The translations under genes were made by a program, and so were the position numbers. 64,000 nt of DNA from Cytidiella melzeri (Eukaryota; Basidiomycota; Agaricomycetes; Polyporales; Irpicaceae), in assembly GCA_022592445.1 (NCBI GenBank), contig JABYQR010000181.1:1-64000 (forward strand), given 5' to 3'. The notes beneath the pieces were generated by a model. That model searched no databases. It was not told where the DNA came from and saw nothing but the letters and a program-made list of their open reading frames with translations. Positions 41,489 through 53,372 of the stretch are shown piece by piece; position 1 is the stretch's first letter; the number at the start of each line of letters is the position of its first letter.

Positions 41489-41644
41489 ATGCGCTTTTCG
41501 GCTACTTTGCTCGCTGTCCTCCTCCTACTCGCCTTGGCGCTTCTCTCGGAGGTGTCTGCAGCGCCGGTAATAGAGAACAGGGAGGACGTGCATGACGGTG
41601 CGCATCCTCGTCGGGCACGCAGAAAACTGAGGGCGCACCCATAG
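41489..41644 (+). CDS. Small secreted basic peptide (51 residues)
   Basis: The ATG at 41489 opens 51 codons ending TAG. The first ~25 residues are a textbook signal peptide (MRFSATLLAVLLLLALALLS, then an AxA-type site VSA-AP). The mature part is ~26 residues with an acidic start (ENREDVHDGA) and a basic end (HPRRARRKLRAHP) containing RR/RK pairs that could be Kex2 processing sites. There are no Cys residues. Upstream lie a TATA box and a candidate leader intron. No known family; it may be a precursor peptide or simply a short secreted protein. Confidence 0.55.
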   Translation: MRFSATLLAVLLLLALALLSEVSAAPVIENREDVHDGAHPRRARRKLRAHP

Positions 41645-44600
41645 ATTTGCGCACTTTCGTCATGGAAATAGGACTTGAAGGTGTAATTTCCCGTAATGAC
41701 CTTTTTTCGGACACTAGTATAACGAATGTATATGATCTTGACGTAGTTTCTCGGACTATTTCGTAGTTACTTACTAAGTAGGTATCATCGCTATCCCCCA
41801 GCTCCAGCTAGAGCGTTACTGTCGACGTCGCTGCTGCCGTATTTCAACTTGACAATATTCAAGGACTCTTTCTAGTATTTGCAATGTGTCTTTGCTATTC
41901 TGTGAATTTGCATATGGACTGCCTCCTTGAATTTTCTACATTTAAGTACTTCCTCCTTGTTATCTGCCCCATCACACTTTCAAGACCACCATCCATCAGG
42001 AAACAGCAGCTTTATCTACCTGTGCTACCAGTTGCCATGGAGCTCTACTGAGCTATGCATAGCCTTAGGCAGTGTGAGTTAGCCCCAGGTAGCAGACTCC
42101 TACCCAGTTGCCGGTGAGACACTAACACACCCCCTGGATACGAAGGGACCAGGCACAAACACCTCTGACCTTGAGGGAGGCAATCATGTGTGTAAGTTGT
42201 AACAGGGGCAGAGTGAACATGTGATGTGAGTGGGTCCAAGAGTTCTAGACTGCACCTGAACACAAACGAGAGGTGATGCAAAATGTCAAGAAGCAACAAG
42301 ATGCAAGGAGTTGTAGCGCGAAGCAATGAGGCGCGAGGAGTGCAAGTAGTAGGTGGGGGCTGCAAAACAACTAGGGGCAAGAGGAGGGGCACTGGGTATG
42401 TAGGAAAGTACAAGAAATGACAGTCATGCACACCGAAGGGTTTACAAGGTGTGAGGTAAAGAACCCAAGAGGTTAATGGTGGGGGAAACTCAAAGGTTGG
42501 GTAAAACAATAAAAAAGGTTGCGAGGGATGAGAGGAAAGGAGAGAACACAGTGAATTGCAGTTGCAGAGTGAAAGAGAAATGTGGCTTTCAAACACAAGG
42601 CAGTGAAAGGAACACAGTATAAACACAGTAGCCAAGAGAAGGTAAAACAATGGCTCGAAAAGAGGACACAATGGAAGAGGAACACAATGCAGTGAATTGA
42701 CACAGTAGAATAAACACAGTGAGGGACACAAGAGGGCTTGAGAACACAACACAAATGAGATATATGTACAGCAAGTAGGCTCGAGACGAGAGATGCCAGG
42801 AGCAAGGAGGCTCAGGACACAAGATACAAGGCTTGCAGAGGCAAACTTGAAGGGGAAGAATGACATGGATAGTCCAACAGAGACCGGACTTTTCCATCAC
42901 AGTCACCAGTTTACAGCATCAGGTGCCTATCTAGAGCACTTATTTTCCGGCTAGGACTATTACCGGACCTAACCCTAAACCGGGTCACATGACATCCTGC
43001 CTTATTTATCAATAGTTTATAAGTAGTTAGGCTAACATGTAGATGAAGCTGCTAAACATGGGGCTAGAACCTCCATCTATCCACTTCGTATCAATATTCC
43101 TTCTATCCATCCATTATCTGTCTGCCATTGTGCTTGACAGTGACCACATGGCTTAGACCATCATTTAATTTTGTGTGTAGTTACACCAAGGGGTTCTGAC
43201 TTGACAACTTGTCTCCTGACAATAGTCAGTCTTAATACTGCCCAAGTAGACTGGAAAGATAAGTATGTTTCCAGATGTTGCACCTGCCTCTTGTCATCAA
43301 GTTGGCTATGCTACTTCAAAGCTTTTGCAACTCAAATCAATCCATTCTGTATAATCTTTTAGTCATGGGGCTTAAAGAGTAGATATTTTGTATCTTTCAT
43401 TGTCCAGGCCATCATATTGCCTCATGTCTGCTACTAGTAACTTACATCTAATCCAAATTTTTGTGCCATTCTATCCCCCACAATACCCAAGTTTGCCCAA
43501 CACCAGCCTTTGCAGTGTCTTAAGTCCGGTCCCCTACTTTGTGCCTGGGGCACAACATTGAGTCAACATCAGTAGATAAGCCCCTCAGACTTATTTCCTA
43601 TGTTCAGATGGCTACATGCAAAATCTGTAGCAGTGTGACATGTGTATCTGTATTTTGTACTGGTAGCTTAGGTAGACAAGTCATTTTTTAGAATTCAAGT
43701 AATGCAATAAGCAGTGCATTTGACCACAACCTGTGTTTGTAATCAGAATGATTGGTTCTGTGTTGTTCTGATGGTTTAGTCTACTGTAGTTTACACAGCC
43801 TTCAGGCACATATATTCAAAGGTATCACTTGTTATGTCCAACCCTATCCTGTTGAAGTTTGAGTGTGAGTTCCAAGCTGCAGTACATCTTAAAGCTGCTT
43901 CACAACCTGTTGTACCCCACACAGCCTTCATGCATATGTGATAACAATCATTATCTTGTCAAACTTCTTGTGTAGATTACAAGCTGCAGAGAATCTGTGC
44001 TACCATCTGTTTTGATTGCCAGTGTGTTTGATTGTCATGCTACAGTCTCTGGTAGTCTAGTCTACACAGCCTGTATGTACCTAACCAAGAGCAGCAACTG
44101 TTATGTGCAACCCAATCTGTTTCAATGTGAGTTTCAAGGTGCAGTGCTTTTGCACCATAATCTGTCTTTGTTACCAGTCAAATTTCTATATTATCTTACT
44201 ATTGTAGTCTGCACAGTCTTTATGTCATAGCAAAATTGAATTGTGCAGGTAACCTACTATTCTGTGCACAATTTTCTCAATATCCTGAGGTTACACCTGT
44301 GCATGGACCACAGGGGATAACAAGCTCCTTGGCATTGTAATGTCTGAGTTGAAACACTGTTGAACATGTTTCATCATTTTTTGCTTGTTTCATCAGCTGC
44401 ATTGCAAATTAGTTGATCTGCAAGATATATAAAGTCCTCTGCCACTTGTCCTCATACCTCTCAGCACTTACAAACTTGGCCCCTGTTTCTCCAGATTCTT
44501 ACACTGCTACAGCGCTGGTCGGTCAGTACATTGTTGTTTGCATCAGATTGTTTGCATTGAAACTGCCTTGGATCACTGTTCTGAAACTGTCATCACAGCT

Positions 44601-44971
44601 AGCTGTCCTACTTGCCCTGCAAACCCTTCCCAAGCTACTTCTCATTCTTGTACCTAAGCACACCTCCATTGCTCTAGGTCTTCTTGTTTTGCTTCAGCCC
44701 TGTTTGGTAAGTGCATTGTATGTTGTATTGTGGTTACCTTGTTCCACTGTACTGATAGTTTTTACAGCTGAACATCTGTCTGTACCGTTTTCCAATCACC
44801 CTTGACAAGACTCTGTTGCTCCAGGTCTCTTTGTCATTTCTGTGCTGGTCAGTGATTTCATCACATTGCTGTGTGTGTGTTGTTGCCTTGAGTTATTGTA
44901 ATAAAATTGTCCTTACAGCTAGCCATCTTACTGTTTTCTTATCAAATCACCAGTTGACATCCAATACTGTC
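41645..44971. other. AT-richer gene-poor block with degenerate repeats
   Basis: Composition becomes AT-richer than on either side. 42270-42870 is strikingly purine-rich on the plus strand with recurrent AACACAGT-like words. That makes long but unlikely Cys/Leu-rich minus-strand frames. 43790-44230 contains about three diverged copies of a ~140-bp unit (CACAGCCTTCA, TGTTATGTxCAACCC, GAGTTYCAAGSTGCAGT). No transposase or LTR pair was recognised. Confidence 0.5.
43790..44230 (+). repeat. Degenerate tandem repeat, ~140-bp unit
   Basis: Shared blocks recur in order: TACACAGCCTTCAGGCACAT / CACACAGCCTTCATGCATAT / CTACACAGCCTGTATGTACC, each followed by TGTTATG...CAACCC or a related stretch and then GAGTT-CAAG-TGCAG. 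Roughly three copies, strongly diverged. Confidence 0.55.
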
Positions 44972-45394
44972 ATGCGGTTCTCCACCTCTCTCATTGTACT
45001 TGCCACTATCATCACAGGCACAGTCCATACATTGGCTGTGTCTGCTACCCCATATGTCAATAGGGAACCCTGCCAACCCCACAGCCTCATCCAGGAAAAA
45101 CGGGCTGATTTTGGTCCTTCTGTTAACCAACATGAAACACCTACACAGAATGCTTTCATAAAAGCAGAGCTTTACAGGGCACAGCTGGAGATAAACAGGG
45201 CTTATCAAAATGCTGTATTACATGGAGAGAGTGCAGTTGTTGCACAAAACATGGCCACAAGGATGAATGGGGCAGATCATTCACTGATTTCACTTTATAA
45301 CCTAAATGCAGCTTATCACAAGAACATGGCAAAGGCAGAGTGGGAGAGATACTGGGTAGCCGTGAGGAAGCAGGCACGCCTCTTGAATCATTGA
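44972..45394 (+). CDS. Predicted small secreted protein (140 residues)
   Basis: From the ATG at 44972 (MRFSTSLIVLATIITGTVHT) a signal peptide of ~25 residues ends near LAVSA-TP. The mature part (~115 residues) is polar and mostly helical, with a KR at EKRADFG as a possible pro-peptide cleavage site, and has one Cys. The open frame extends upstream to 44816, but that part is Cys/Val-rich and lies before a better start. I see no known domain. The start MRFS and overall design resemble the 51-residue peptide at 41489, although the rest does not align. Confidence 0.5.
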   Translation: MRFSTSLIVLATIITGTVHTLAVSATPYVNREPCQPHSLIQEKRADFGPSVNQHETPTQNAFIKAELYRAQLEINRAYQNAVLHGESAVVAQNMATRMNGADHSLISLYNLNAAYHKNMAKAEWERYWVAVRKQARLLNH

Positions 45395-45970
45395 AGAGAA
45401 GAGTAATCCAATAGGAAACTTGTGGCAGTAGGGCCAACAACTGGTACCATACAACTTCTGAACATTTGTACCTATGTCAACCATGTTATAAGAGAGATCA
45501 ATGAATCTCATTGAAAGTCATTACAGCAATTTGATTGGACCATACAGTATTTCTGTTGTTTTCATTGGCTCTTGTTTTGGCACTGTTGCCATTGTGCTAC
45601 CTCTGAGGCCCAATCAGCAAGCTTGATACCAGTTTGTTACTATGGCAGGGCACAGATATCTATCATAATCTATGCCTTGCTATATTATCATGGTGGCAGC
45701 TACCCATATCAAGGATGTGACCTGGTTGGGCTCTTGTATTGAGACTGCAGAGTTGGGAGAATCTTGAAAACTGAAAGAGATGCTCATTTATTGAGCAACT
45801 TGTACGTTATGTAAGTCAGAGTTTGGTGCACTGTACTGATTCTTACTTTGTACATCTATCTCATGCTCCTTCTAAACCTTGTATCTGTCAGCCCAGAATA
45901 CCAAGTAGTAACTTTGATACATGAAACTCAAGCACTGCATTCTTGCTCAGTTCAAAGTGCTATCCCCGTC
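45395..45970. other. Intergenic, nothing recognised
   Basis: AT-rich sequence without coding support. Confidence 0.4.
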
Positions 45971-46650
45971 CCCTTCCTTGTTTGGGAATTTTTGTGTAGT
46001 CCTGAACTGCACCTAGCACTACAGATGCACATGTTCTTTGATTGCAGACAAGCCTGTTGTCTCTTGACATCTGTATTTTTGTTGAGAAGACAAGATACAC
46101 ACCAATGTCTCCAGCATTGACAACTGCCCTGCCATCATGGCTCAGGACAGTGCCAAGAATGGGACCACATCGACCCTTGTACACTGTCAACAGTAATCCT
46201 GTCCTTGCATTCCATATCTTCAGAGTCTCATCTGTTGCTTCCAATAATATGCTGCTTTGGTGCCAGAAGGGCAGTAACTTTGCGACTGTGTCCTACAAAC
46301 TGTTGTGTTAGCAGCAGCCACACTACAAAAACAAACACCTTGTGGTCCAGCACCACACAAATACACATGATCCCGAGGTCCACAGACCTTTCCATCTGTG
46401 CTGCCAGTAACCATCACATTGGTGCTCCCAGCTTGCCCTGACAAATCTACAAATACAATGAACACACTCTTCACACTCTCTTCTCCCCTGTGTCCACCAA
46501 GTGCACAAACAACCTCTCCTTTGCTGAGAATGATTACTTGGATTCTTCCAGTCTGTCTGCAGACAACAGCAATGATAGATGCTGGTTTGCAACCAGGAAG
46601 GTCTGGAAACCCATGTCAAACCCACACCTGTTGGCTTGGGGTTTAACAAT
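45970..46650 (-). pseudogene. WD40-repeat relic
   Basis: On the minus strand, WD-repeat phrases appear in different frames: VMVTGSTDGKV, VGHSRKVTALLA, then ETLKIWNARTGLLLTVYKG followed by GTVLSHDGRAVVNAGDIG. At least three frame changes are needed to link them, and no start or full propeller is present. The parent gene cannot be named. Confidence 0.5.
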
Positions 46651-47008
46651 CTTCTAACTACAAGTTCAGGCTGTTTTATTCAACTATCAATCACCTGAGG
46701 GTACAACTTGACAGATCAGCTAGCTGCACTGTACAGATTGTGAAACAAGTCAACGCAAATAGATCCAGTGAGCACCAGTTCTTTTGCACCGACTTCAGGT
46801 TCCTCACACTAGCGCCCACAGATATAATGACCATGCAAATCATCTTGAACGTTTGGCATAATGTGCGCCTGCTGGTTGCTCTCATCTTCCTGTTCCAGCT
46901 CGAGCTACAGCTGGCATTCACGTCAGGTTCGCAGACAGCATCATGATTGGCAACTCATTCCAAGGTCCGCCAGAGGTTGAACAGTGAGCCGAGGTTGATT
47001 TCTTACAT
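46651..47008. other. 3' flank of vWA gene B
   Basis: No gene recognised. A short open frame (46740-46946) with a hydrophobic stretch is probably chance. Confidence 0.4.
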
Positions 47009-49963
47009 CTACGTCTCTGGACCGACACCAAGAAGCTCGTTCGCGCGTTCCAAAAGCGCCTCAAGTGGTATATCCCCAGATCTGCCTATAAAACTTGTTG
47101 CCTTTTCAGTAAGAGCGTTCAACAAATCAGGCTGCTTCGTGAGATGTTTGTGAAGATACGCCATGGCGAGCACAGTCACCCAGATGTGCGCCGGGACTGG
47201 AAGAGATGAGTTGAAGCGCGTGTGCTCATCCATCGCCGCCCGGCCGACGATGCTCTCTAGCTCGGGGGTGACGGCGAAGGAACCGTCAAAGGCCTGGAGG
47301 CAGACGAGCCGCATGGTTTTGGGGTCTACCCCGTCCGAGTTCGCGTCTTGAAGTCCATACAGGTGAGGCTCTCTGGAGCTCTGTGCGACCGAAGCATGTC
47401 TGATTTGAGGTACCGCTGCTCGATGGTACCTCGCTCTGCTATCCGAGTCTGGGTTCGTGGTGGAGGAAGCGAACGGTGCTGTTTGCTGCGGAGGTTGAAC
47501 CGTCGCGTGGGGAGGACGGCGGGCCACAGCATACTCTTCTTGCGGTTCTATTGTAGGATCGTACATGGCGTAATCCTGCGTTGGCATGTATTCGTGCTGA
47601 AACACGGTGTTCTCAACCTCGTCTGCCTCATCTGGCGAATAACTGGCCTTGGGAGTTGATTTATTCTCCAGATTGTTGTGCGGAGGTCGCATTGAAGGAT
47701 GACGGGATGGCCTCGGTCCTCTCCAAAGGGACGTGGATGTCATAGGTGGCCTGCTAATTGGCCATCCATTTTTTGAGCGAGTCGCTATAGCGGTATGTTC
47801 ACCTCGCGATCGCTTCTTGTCAATAGCAATGAGCGACGTGTACCGGGTGATCAACTGGTATTTCTTCGCGAGAACTATGATCTGCTTCTTCGTCTCTAGT
47901 CCATCCTTATCATCCGCCTCCAACCGGCGAATCACGTCACTCGCAGCCAAGATATGCGTTAGATAAAACTGCGACCGCGGCTTTGACTCTTTCATGAGTG
48001 GAAGCTCCTCGACCGGGACCACAACACGCGTAACGTCTTGCATCCCAACCACTCGAACAGTGACAGTGACCTCTTTCGGGATGACAAACCTGCTTTTGTT
48101 CACCAGAGCACATCCCGTAAAACGTACACCAGAAACAAGCTCCCTCCGCTGGCCTTCCTGTACCTGGAACGCTTGTTTCCGGGCGCAGCATGCGAACAAC
48201 GGACGACCACTGGAAGGCGGTACGGTCCAGTCGACGGATACGTCGTCTACTAGGCTGTGGACGATTGCTCTGCGGCTGTTTCGGATGAGCCTAGCGCACT
48301 TTGCGACCATATCTTCTGTGGTTGTCGCCATGAGACACTCGCCTCTTCCTACGCGAGCGATGGCTTCGCACAGGTCTGTGGAAGCCTCTCGTCCGATGCC
48401 TAGGGTGAAGATGCGCAGAGGTTGAGAAAGTGTGGATTGTGCCATTTCTTTTTCCACTGTTTCGAGCGTCCGAGTGGGGTTTTCGAATACCTGTGCGTCA
48501 GTCAGTATACTAATGTCATGACACAGAAAATGAGGCGGAACGACGCTTACCTCGCCATCAGTAAGCATCAAGCATATCGTTGGAAGACCACGCTTGCGAG
48601 AGGCGCAGACCTTTGTTAGGGCACCGCGAATATCCGTTCCGCCGTAATTGGCTCGCATGCTCTCGACATGCTTGCACTAGAGAAGCAACATAATCTGAAA
48701 ACAGTATTATTGAGACACTGTTGAATCGGCTCACTGCTACATCCAACGACTCCTGAGTGTACGCCACGCTTTCCTCCCAAAGGCTATCACAGTCATTTCC
48801 GAAGCTGAAGATATTTAGGCTGATACCTTTACTCGGAAGTGCGTGCAGAAGCAAGGTGAGAGTTTTCTTGGCCGTCTCGAGTTTGGCGCTGGTCATGCTG
48901 GCGCTGCGGTCCAGCATAAAGATGTACTCTGGTGCGGCCATGGGTGGAAGTTTGAGCTCAGGTACCATGCTGAAACGAAAAGCGACTGAACCAGATGGGT
49001 GACGCTCTGCGACGCAGAGAGGCTGAGTGAGGTGAGCTGCAGTGATGGCGAGGACAAAGTCCCGTGTGAGGAAGTCGGGGGAAGAGTACGATGCTGAGCT
49101 TTCGGGCGAGTAAGCAGGGAGTTGCTCCGAGTCGCCAAGGGAAGACCCGAGTGAAGTGGAAATCATGCTGGGATGGGAGGGACTATGAATATTTTGGATT
49201 GCGCCTTTCATTCGAATATTGGCGGTTATGCTGATGCGGTTGGCAGGTTTGTCAGCTGCTTCGATTTCTGAGCTAAGTGATTGACCGTATGAGAGAGGCA
49301 AATGCAGCCGCACTTGATCAGGGAAGTCCGGGCTACTAAGATCAGCAACATACTACCGTGTCTTTAGCTCCTCAAAGATGTCGAGAACTGAATTCTAGTC
49401 GCTTACTGTCAATTTTGTAGTGACAACCTGAGACTCCGGGAGGTTCCCTAAAGCTACTGAGAATGCTGACGGGGCCTCAGTCAATGCTGTAGGAGTACAT
49501 GAAAGGCGAGAAGAGGCGCACCTGTCTCAGAGATGTGCTCGATGAGTCCTGCTGTGCTGTTTGCGTTATACGCGTTGACAAAGGACGACATCGCTTGCCC
49601 TTTCTCTTGCGCCGCGGCGACGCTTACTCTGCGGTCCCCACTTCGCATCTCGAATTCGCACACGACAGCATTTTCAGGCAAGGAGAACACGTATCGCGTG
49701 TCATATGGCCGCCCTTGTGGGGTGTTAAACAATCCTCGGTGGACATATGGCGAGAATGTCTGCGTCAAAGAAATAATGGCAGAGCCTGAGATTCCCAGCT
49801 CTTGTGAGATTGTATTTAAAATGCATGAATTATAGGGCAACGTACCTTCTATGATGTCCGCATGAACTTGAAGCCCTTGAAGAGGAAGGTACTTGGTGGT
49901 TTCTCTAACAACGGCAAGGTGGCCAGGTGTATAAGCAATACCACAGGGTTGAGCAGATGCCAT
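47009..49963 (-). CDS. VIT and von Willebrand A domain protein (copy B)
   Basis: Exons (minus) 49963-49846, 49785-49522, 49456-49407, 49352-48735, 48676-48551 and 48490-47009, 885 residues. VIT domain (FSPYVHRGLFNTPQGRPYDT, AVVCEFEMRSGD), vWA domain with MIDAS FMLDRSASM, NYGGTDIRGAL and MLTDGE, and the C-terminal region (FDGSFAVTPELESIVGRAAM, WVTVLAMAYLHKHL). All five introns fall at positions equivalent to those of the paralogue at 28747-31732, proving common descent although the proteins have diverged strongly. The vWA MIDAS here is the canonical DxSxS. Start ATG 49963 (MASAQPCGIAYTPGH) chosen over upstream in-frame non-ATG codons. Confidence 0.88.
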
Positions 49964-50550
49964 CCTGCGGTGATCCGTGGCGCTGTAAATTGCAACGCTT
50001 GCAGAAGGTGAGCGATAAGTCGAGCGATAGAAACAGACATCATTGCAACACAACAGATAGAAGGAATCTTCACACTGTCTGTCCGCACGCCCTATGGTAG
50101 GAGGGACGCATCATCCCGCCGTGATGCGCCTGTTTAGATAGACTAGACGCGTGTACACTACGATTGCAGTTCAACAATTCACCAATCCGCGCCGGAGCAA
50201 CATATTATCAGCGTAAAAGCTTTTCACAACGTGTAACACTCCGTGTACGGCGCAAACGCAGTTACTGCACTTACCTGGATTTTGTTGGTGCATACAGTCA
50301 GTGCACGTACTCCGTGGCTACTCAGTCGTTATGAGGGTTGTTGGTAGTAGTGACCATGAACCTATCTCGACGCACGGAACAGCGGCATCAAGTGAGTTTT
50401 ACACTATCAAAGCTGCGCTGACCACTCGCTGACACGGGCGCATATTGCAATGGTAGAAGCATGCTTGCCTAATACGCAGCCTCTCGTTTCCTGATTCGCC
50501 TCACCGTCGTCGCGGCCTCTGTATGGCAGAGCTCTTTACCTCTTTGATCC
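49964..50550. other. Intergenic with a tRNA-like 5' half
   Basis: Divergent upstream region of vWA B and the membrane protein gene. 50440-50482 resembles the 5' half of a tRNA-Gly, but no matching 3' acceptor arm follows. Confidence 0.4.
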
Positions 50551-51302
50551 ATGTCAACGCTGAGCGGGTCTTGTCTGTCGTCGTTTCTGGCACCTGAAGA
50601 CTGTCTGCAGGCCTCACAGCACTCTCAACATCTTAGAACTCGCGATGGTGGCTCGGGAGGGCTGAGCGGGACAACCAGCTTTGGAATCATCATAGCTGTG
50701 GGATTCGCTGGCTTCGTCTTGATATGTGCCTGCACGAGCAAAGCCTACCGACGCGTGTCGAGGCAGTATCAAGCGATTTTAGACGCAGTACCGGAGGCGC
50801 AGGCTGAGGACGGAATGGGAGAGTGTCCTGTGCTGTGGGATGTAACGGTACAAGATGGAGAAAAGTTGGAGATAAGGGATTGGAGAAGAGTCCTTGTGAG
50901 TTTTGAAGTACTTGTAGTATCAGAGTATTATTGAACAGCTTGTCATCGTGCAGCCGCTATCCGCAAGCCTCACGAACGATGAATGTAGTGATATTTTGCC
51001 AACAAAGAGCATTGAAGCGACGGGCACCAGGTATGTACTTCTCTTGCCGCAATGGACCTTGAGCTTACACTGTTTCTTCGTCCAGAAAGCTTGGCAGACT
51101 CCGTGCACACAAGGACCCATACCATGCGACACAGCGGCTGAGAACAGCAGATATAGCTGTTCTTATTGCTATGCCATCGCCCCGCAATTCCTCTCGGTAC
51201 TGGGAATCAGTGGAGAAATCGGGGAGGCACCAAAATGAGAAGGAGGAGCCTTGGTCAGGATGTGCGCTCGGGATTACGAGTGTAGGGTATTGCGACGAGT
51301 AA
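50551..51302 (+). CDS. Single-pass membrane protein of unknown function
   Basis: Exons 50551-50895, 50954-51030 and 51086-51302 (212 residues), with introns gtgagt..gtgcag and gtatgt..tccag. One strong transmembrane helix at about residues 45-67 (SFGIIIAVGFAGFVLICACT) is followed by a short basic stretch (SKAYRRVSRQY), suggesting the C-terminal part faces the cytosol. The N-terminus is Ser-rich. No known domain. The C-terminal third is rich in Arg/His and ends GITSVGYCDE. Confidence 0.6.
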
Positions 51303-51669
51303 GCTAATTCGATGAGTGAGTATCCGTTATTTCATGATACCTCTTGTGTGTTCATTTCAGGTGAGAGATGACTAGAGTGATGCTGGGATTATTCAAGAAT
51401 GACAGTTTGATACTGACCGTTGACGCGTCAAGTTGGTGCAAATGCAGACGGACGGCGCATCACGGCGGGATGATGGCGGTGGCGGGCTCTTCAGCGGATT
51501 CGCGCCAGTGGCGAGGCCAGCTGACGCTGACGTCAGTCGTCGAACCACGCTTCTGAGCGCGATACCGTTGGCGGGTGATCAAAACACCGTCACAGTCGGT
51601 CTCCCAGGATCGTACTCGGCTAACGACGTGGCCACTATGCGTCAACGCTGCGTCATGCGAAAATAAAAG

Positions 51670-51676
51670 TATATAA
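51670..51676 (+). promoter_or_regulatory. TATA box of NmrA-like gene
   Basis: TATATAA is 91 bases before the ATG at 51761. Confidence 0.5.
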
Positions 51677-51760
51677 CGCACACAGCGGGCCTCCAACCTA
51701 CTTTTCATCTCGGTTCTACCCCCACTATCACCGTACACCACAACGACCGACGCATCAACC

Positions 51761-52976
51761 ATGCCCGCCAAGCGCAAATCCAACGGAGAGTCAAAGTCTG
51801 CATCAGACTCGAAATCTCCCTCTTCGACTCGCAACATCCTCATCACTGCCGGTGAGGGCCAGACAGGCCGTCTCCTCATCGACCTCCTTGCCACAGACGA
51901 CACATACCGCAGCAAATACCAGTCCCTGACCGCGCTTGTGTTCTCCGAAGAAGCCGCCTCCGTGCTCGCAGAGTTCGAAGAAGTCAAAGTCTTGGTGTAC
52001 GACCCCTCAGAGAAGGAGACGCTCCTCGAGGCAATGCAGGCCATCGACACCTGCATGCTCATCCCGCCCGCTCGCAAGGACAAGGCCAAGATCACGCGAA
52101 CGCTGCTCCAAGTTGCCCAGGAAGCCAAGACCGTCACCAACCTCGTCTTCTTGTCCAGCGTCGGCTGCGACTTTGCCGAACACTCGAAGCAACCGCGTCT
52201 GCGCGAGTTCATCGAGCTCGAAGCTCTCGCGTTGCAGCCCAAGTCCGACCCCGAATCGGGAGACACGGGGCACAGCCCGTGTGTCATTCGTGCTGGGTTT
52301 TACGCCGAGAATTTGCTGTTGTATAGCAAGCAGGCGCAAGGCGAGGGAAAGCTCCCGATTCCGATCGACGAAAAGCACAAGTTTGCTCCTGTTGCGCTTG
52401 GGGATGTCGTTCAAGTCGCGGCGTACGTCCTTACAAGTGTGGGCCCGCACGGACTGGGAGATGACGTCCGAGGGGAGATCCTCATTGTGACGGGGCCGAT
52501 GTTGACAGCTGGTCCTGAGTTAGCCATGGCAGCCAGTCAGGCGCTGAACACGAAGATGGAGTTCAAGAGTATCACTGTGTAAGTCGTCGCTTGTACAGAA
52601 CCTCCGAAAAAAACCACGTTGACCGGCCTATAGGGCAGAAGGCAAGGAAATTCTCGCATCGGACCAAGGTGCAGAGATCGATGATGGTACATTACTCTTT
52701 CGGAGTGTAGAAGAATTGACTCACTGTGTTCATCGCTCTAGCCGAGAAGGAGTACCTCCTCGAATACTACTCGCTCGTTCGGGAGGGAAAGACCGCCTAT
52801 GTGAGCAATGCGCCCATGTTGGCTTTCTTTGGCCACCGTGGACAAGAGCCGACAGACTTTTTCAAAACGTATAGCGTACGTACTACGCTTCTTTCCTTGC
52901 TTCGTTGAAGTTGTGACTAATATCGTCTAATCAGGCTGAGTTCAAGCCCAAAAAGCGCCGCACTACCAAACAGTAA
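51761..52976 (+). CDS. NmrA-like NAD(P)-binding protein
   Basis: Exons 51761-52578, 52634-52686, 52742-52875 and 52935-52976 (348 residues). After a Ser/Lys-rich N-terminus comes the Rossmann fold: NILITAGEGQTGRLLIDLL (dinucleotide site, about 25-43), VYDPSEKETLLEAM, CMLIPPARKDK, NLVFLSSVGCDFAE, IRAGFYAENLL and FAPVALGDVVQVAAY. This is the atypical short-chain dehydrogenase/NmrA layout of NAD(P)H-binding redox sensors and reductases. The C-terminus FKPKKRRTTKQ is a possible nuclear localisation signal, fitting a regulatory rather than purely metabolic role (inference). Confidence 0.85.
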
Positions 52977-53328
52977 ACGTTGCCACAAAGATGCCTCAGC
53001 TTCTTTCCGCTGCCAAAATTTGCAAAGATGACTGGAAGATGGTAAAGCATTCAAGGGTGTGTATTCCATTGAGTGGCCTGTTGTCAAAAATTCTCTTGCA
53101 ACGTCTCGATGTTAGTCTGATGCATGTCTGGACTGTAGTGTACGTATCTTGTGTAATGCTAGCAGTCATCTGCGAGTATGTTTGCTTCTTAGGTTGAACT
53201 ATTGTGCGCTCTATTCAGGGTCAAAAAGGAGGCTTGCCACTGTCGAACTGTCTGCCTCTTGATTGTCTCCTCCTAGGAAATTCTAGCTGCGGTAGACAGA
53301 GAACTGAGTACTGAGGCCTCGGTGCTCA
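52977..53328. other. Intergenic, nothing recognised
   Basis: A 68-codon open frame (52991-53197) directly after the NmrA-like gene shows no similarity. Confidence 0.4.
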
Positions 53329-53372
53329 GCGCTCAGCGCTCAACGTTCAACGTTCAACGTTCACCATTTCAA
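53318..53372. repeat. Short tandem repeat (hexamer-type)
   Basis: Repeating units CAGCGCT and CAACGTT (GTGCTCAGCGCTCAGCGCTC then AACGTTCAACGTTCAACGTT) mark the edge of the FunK1 duplication. The copy at 26128-26150 has only about one and a half units. Confidence 0.75.

Noticed and set aside
42045..42866. 273-codon minus-strand Cys/Leu-rich frame
   Set aside because: Produced by the purine-rich plus strand; no domain, no plausible membrane topology, and overlapping frames look alike.
50440..50520. tRNA-Gly-like sequence
   Set aside because: The D-arm and part of the anticodon arm look right, but no T-arm or complementary acceptor end follows. At most a relic.
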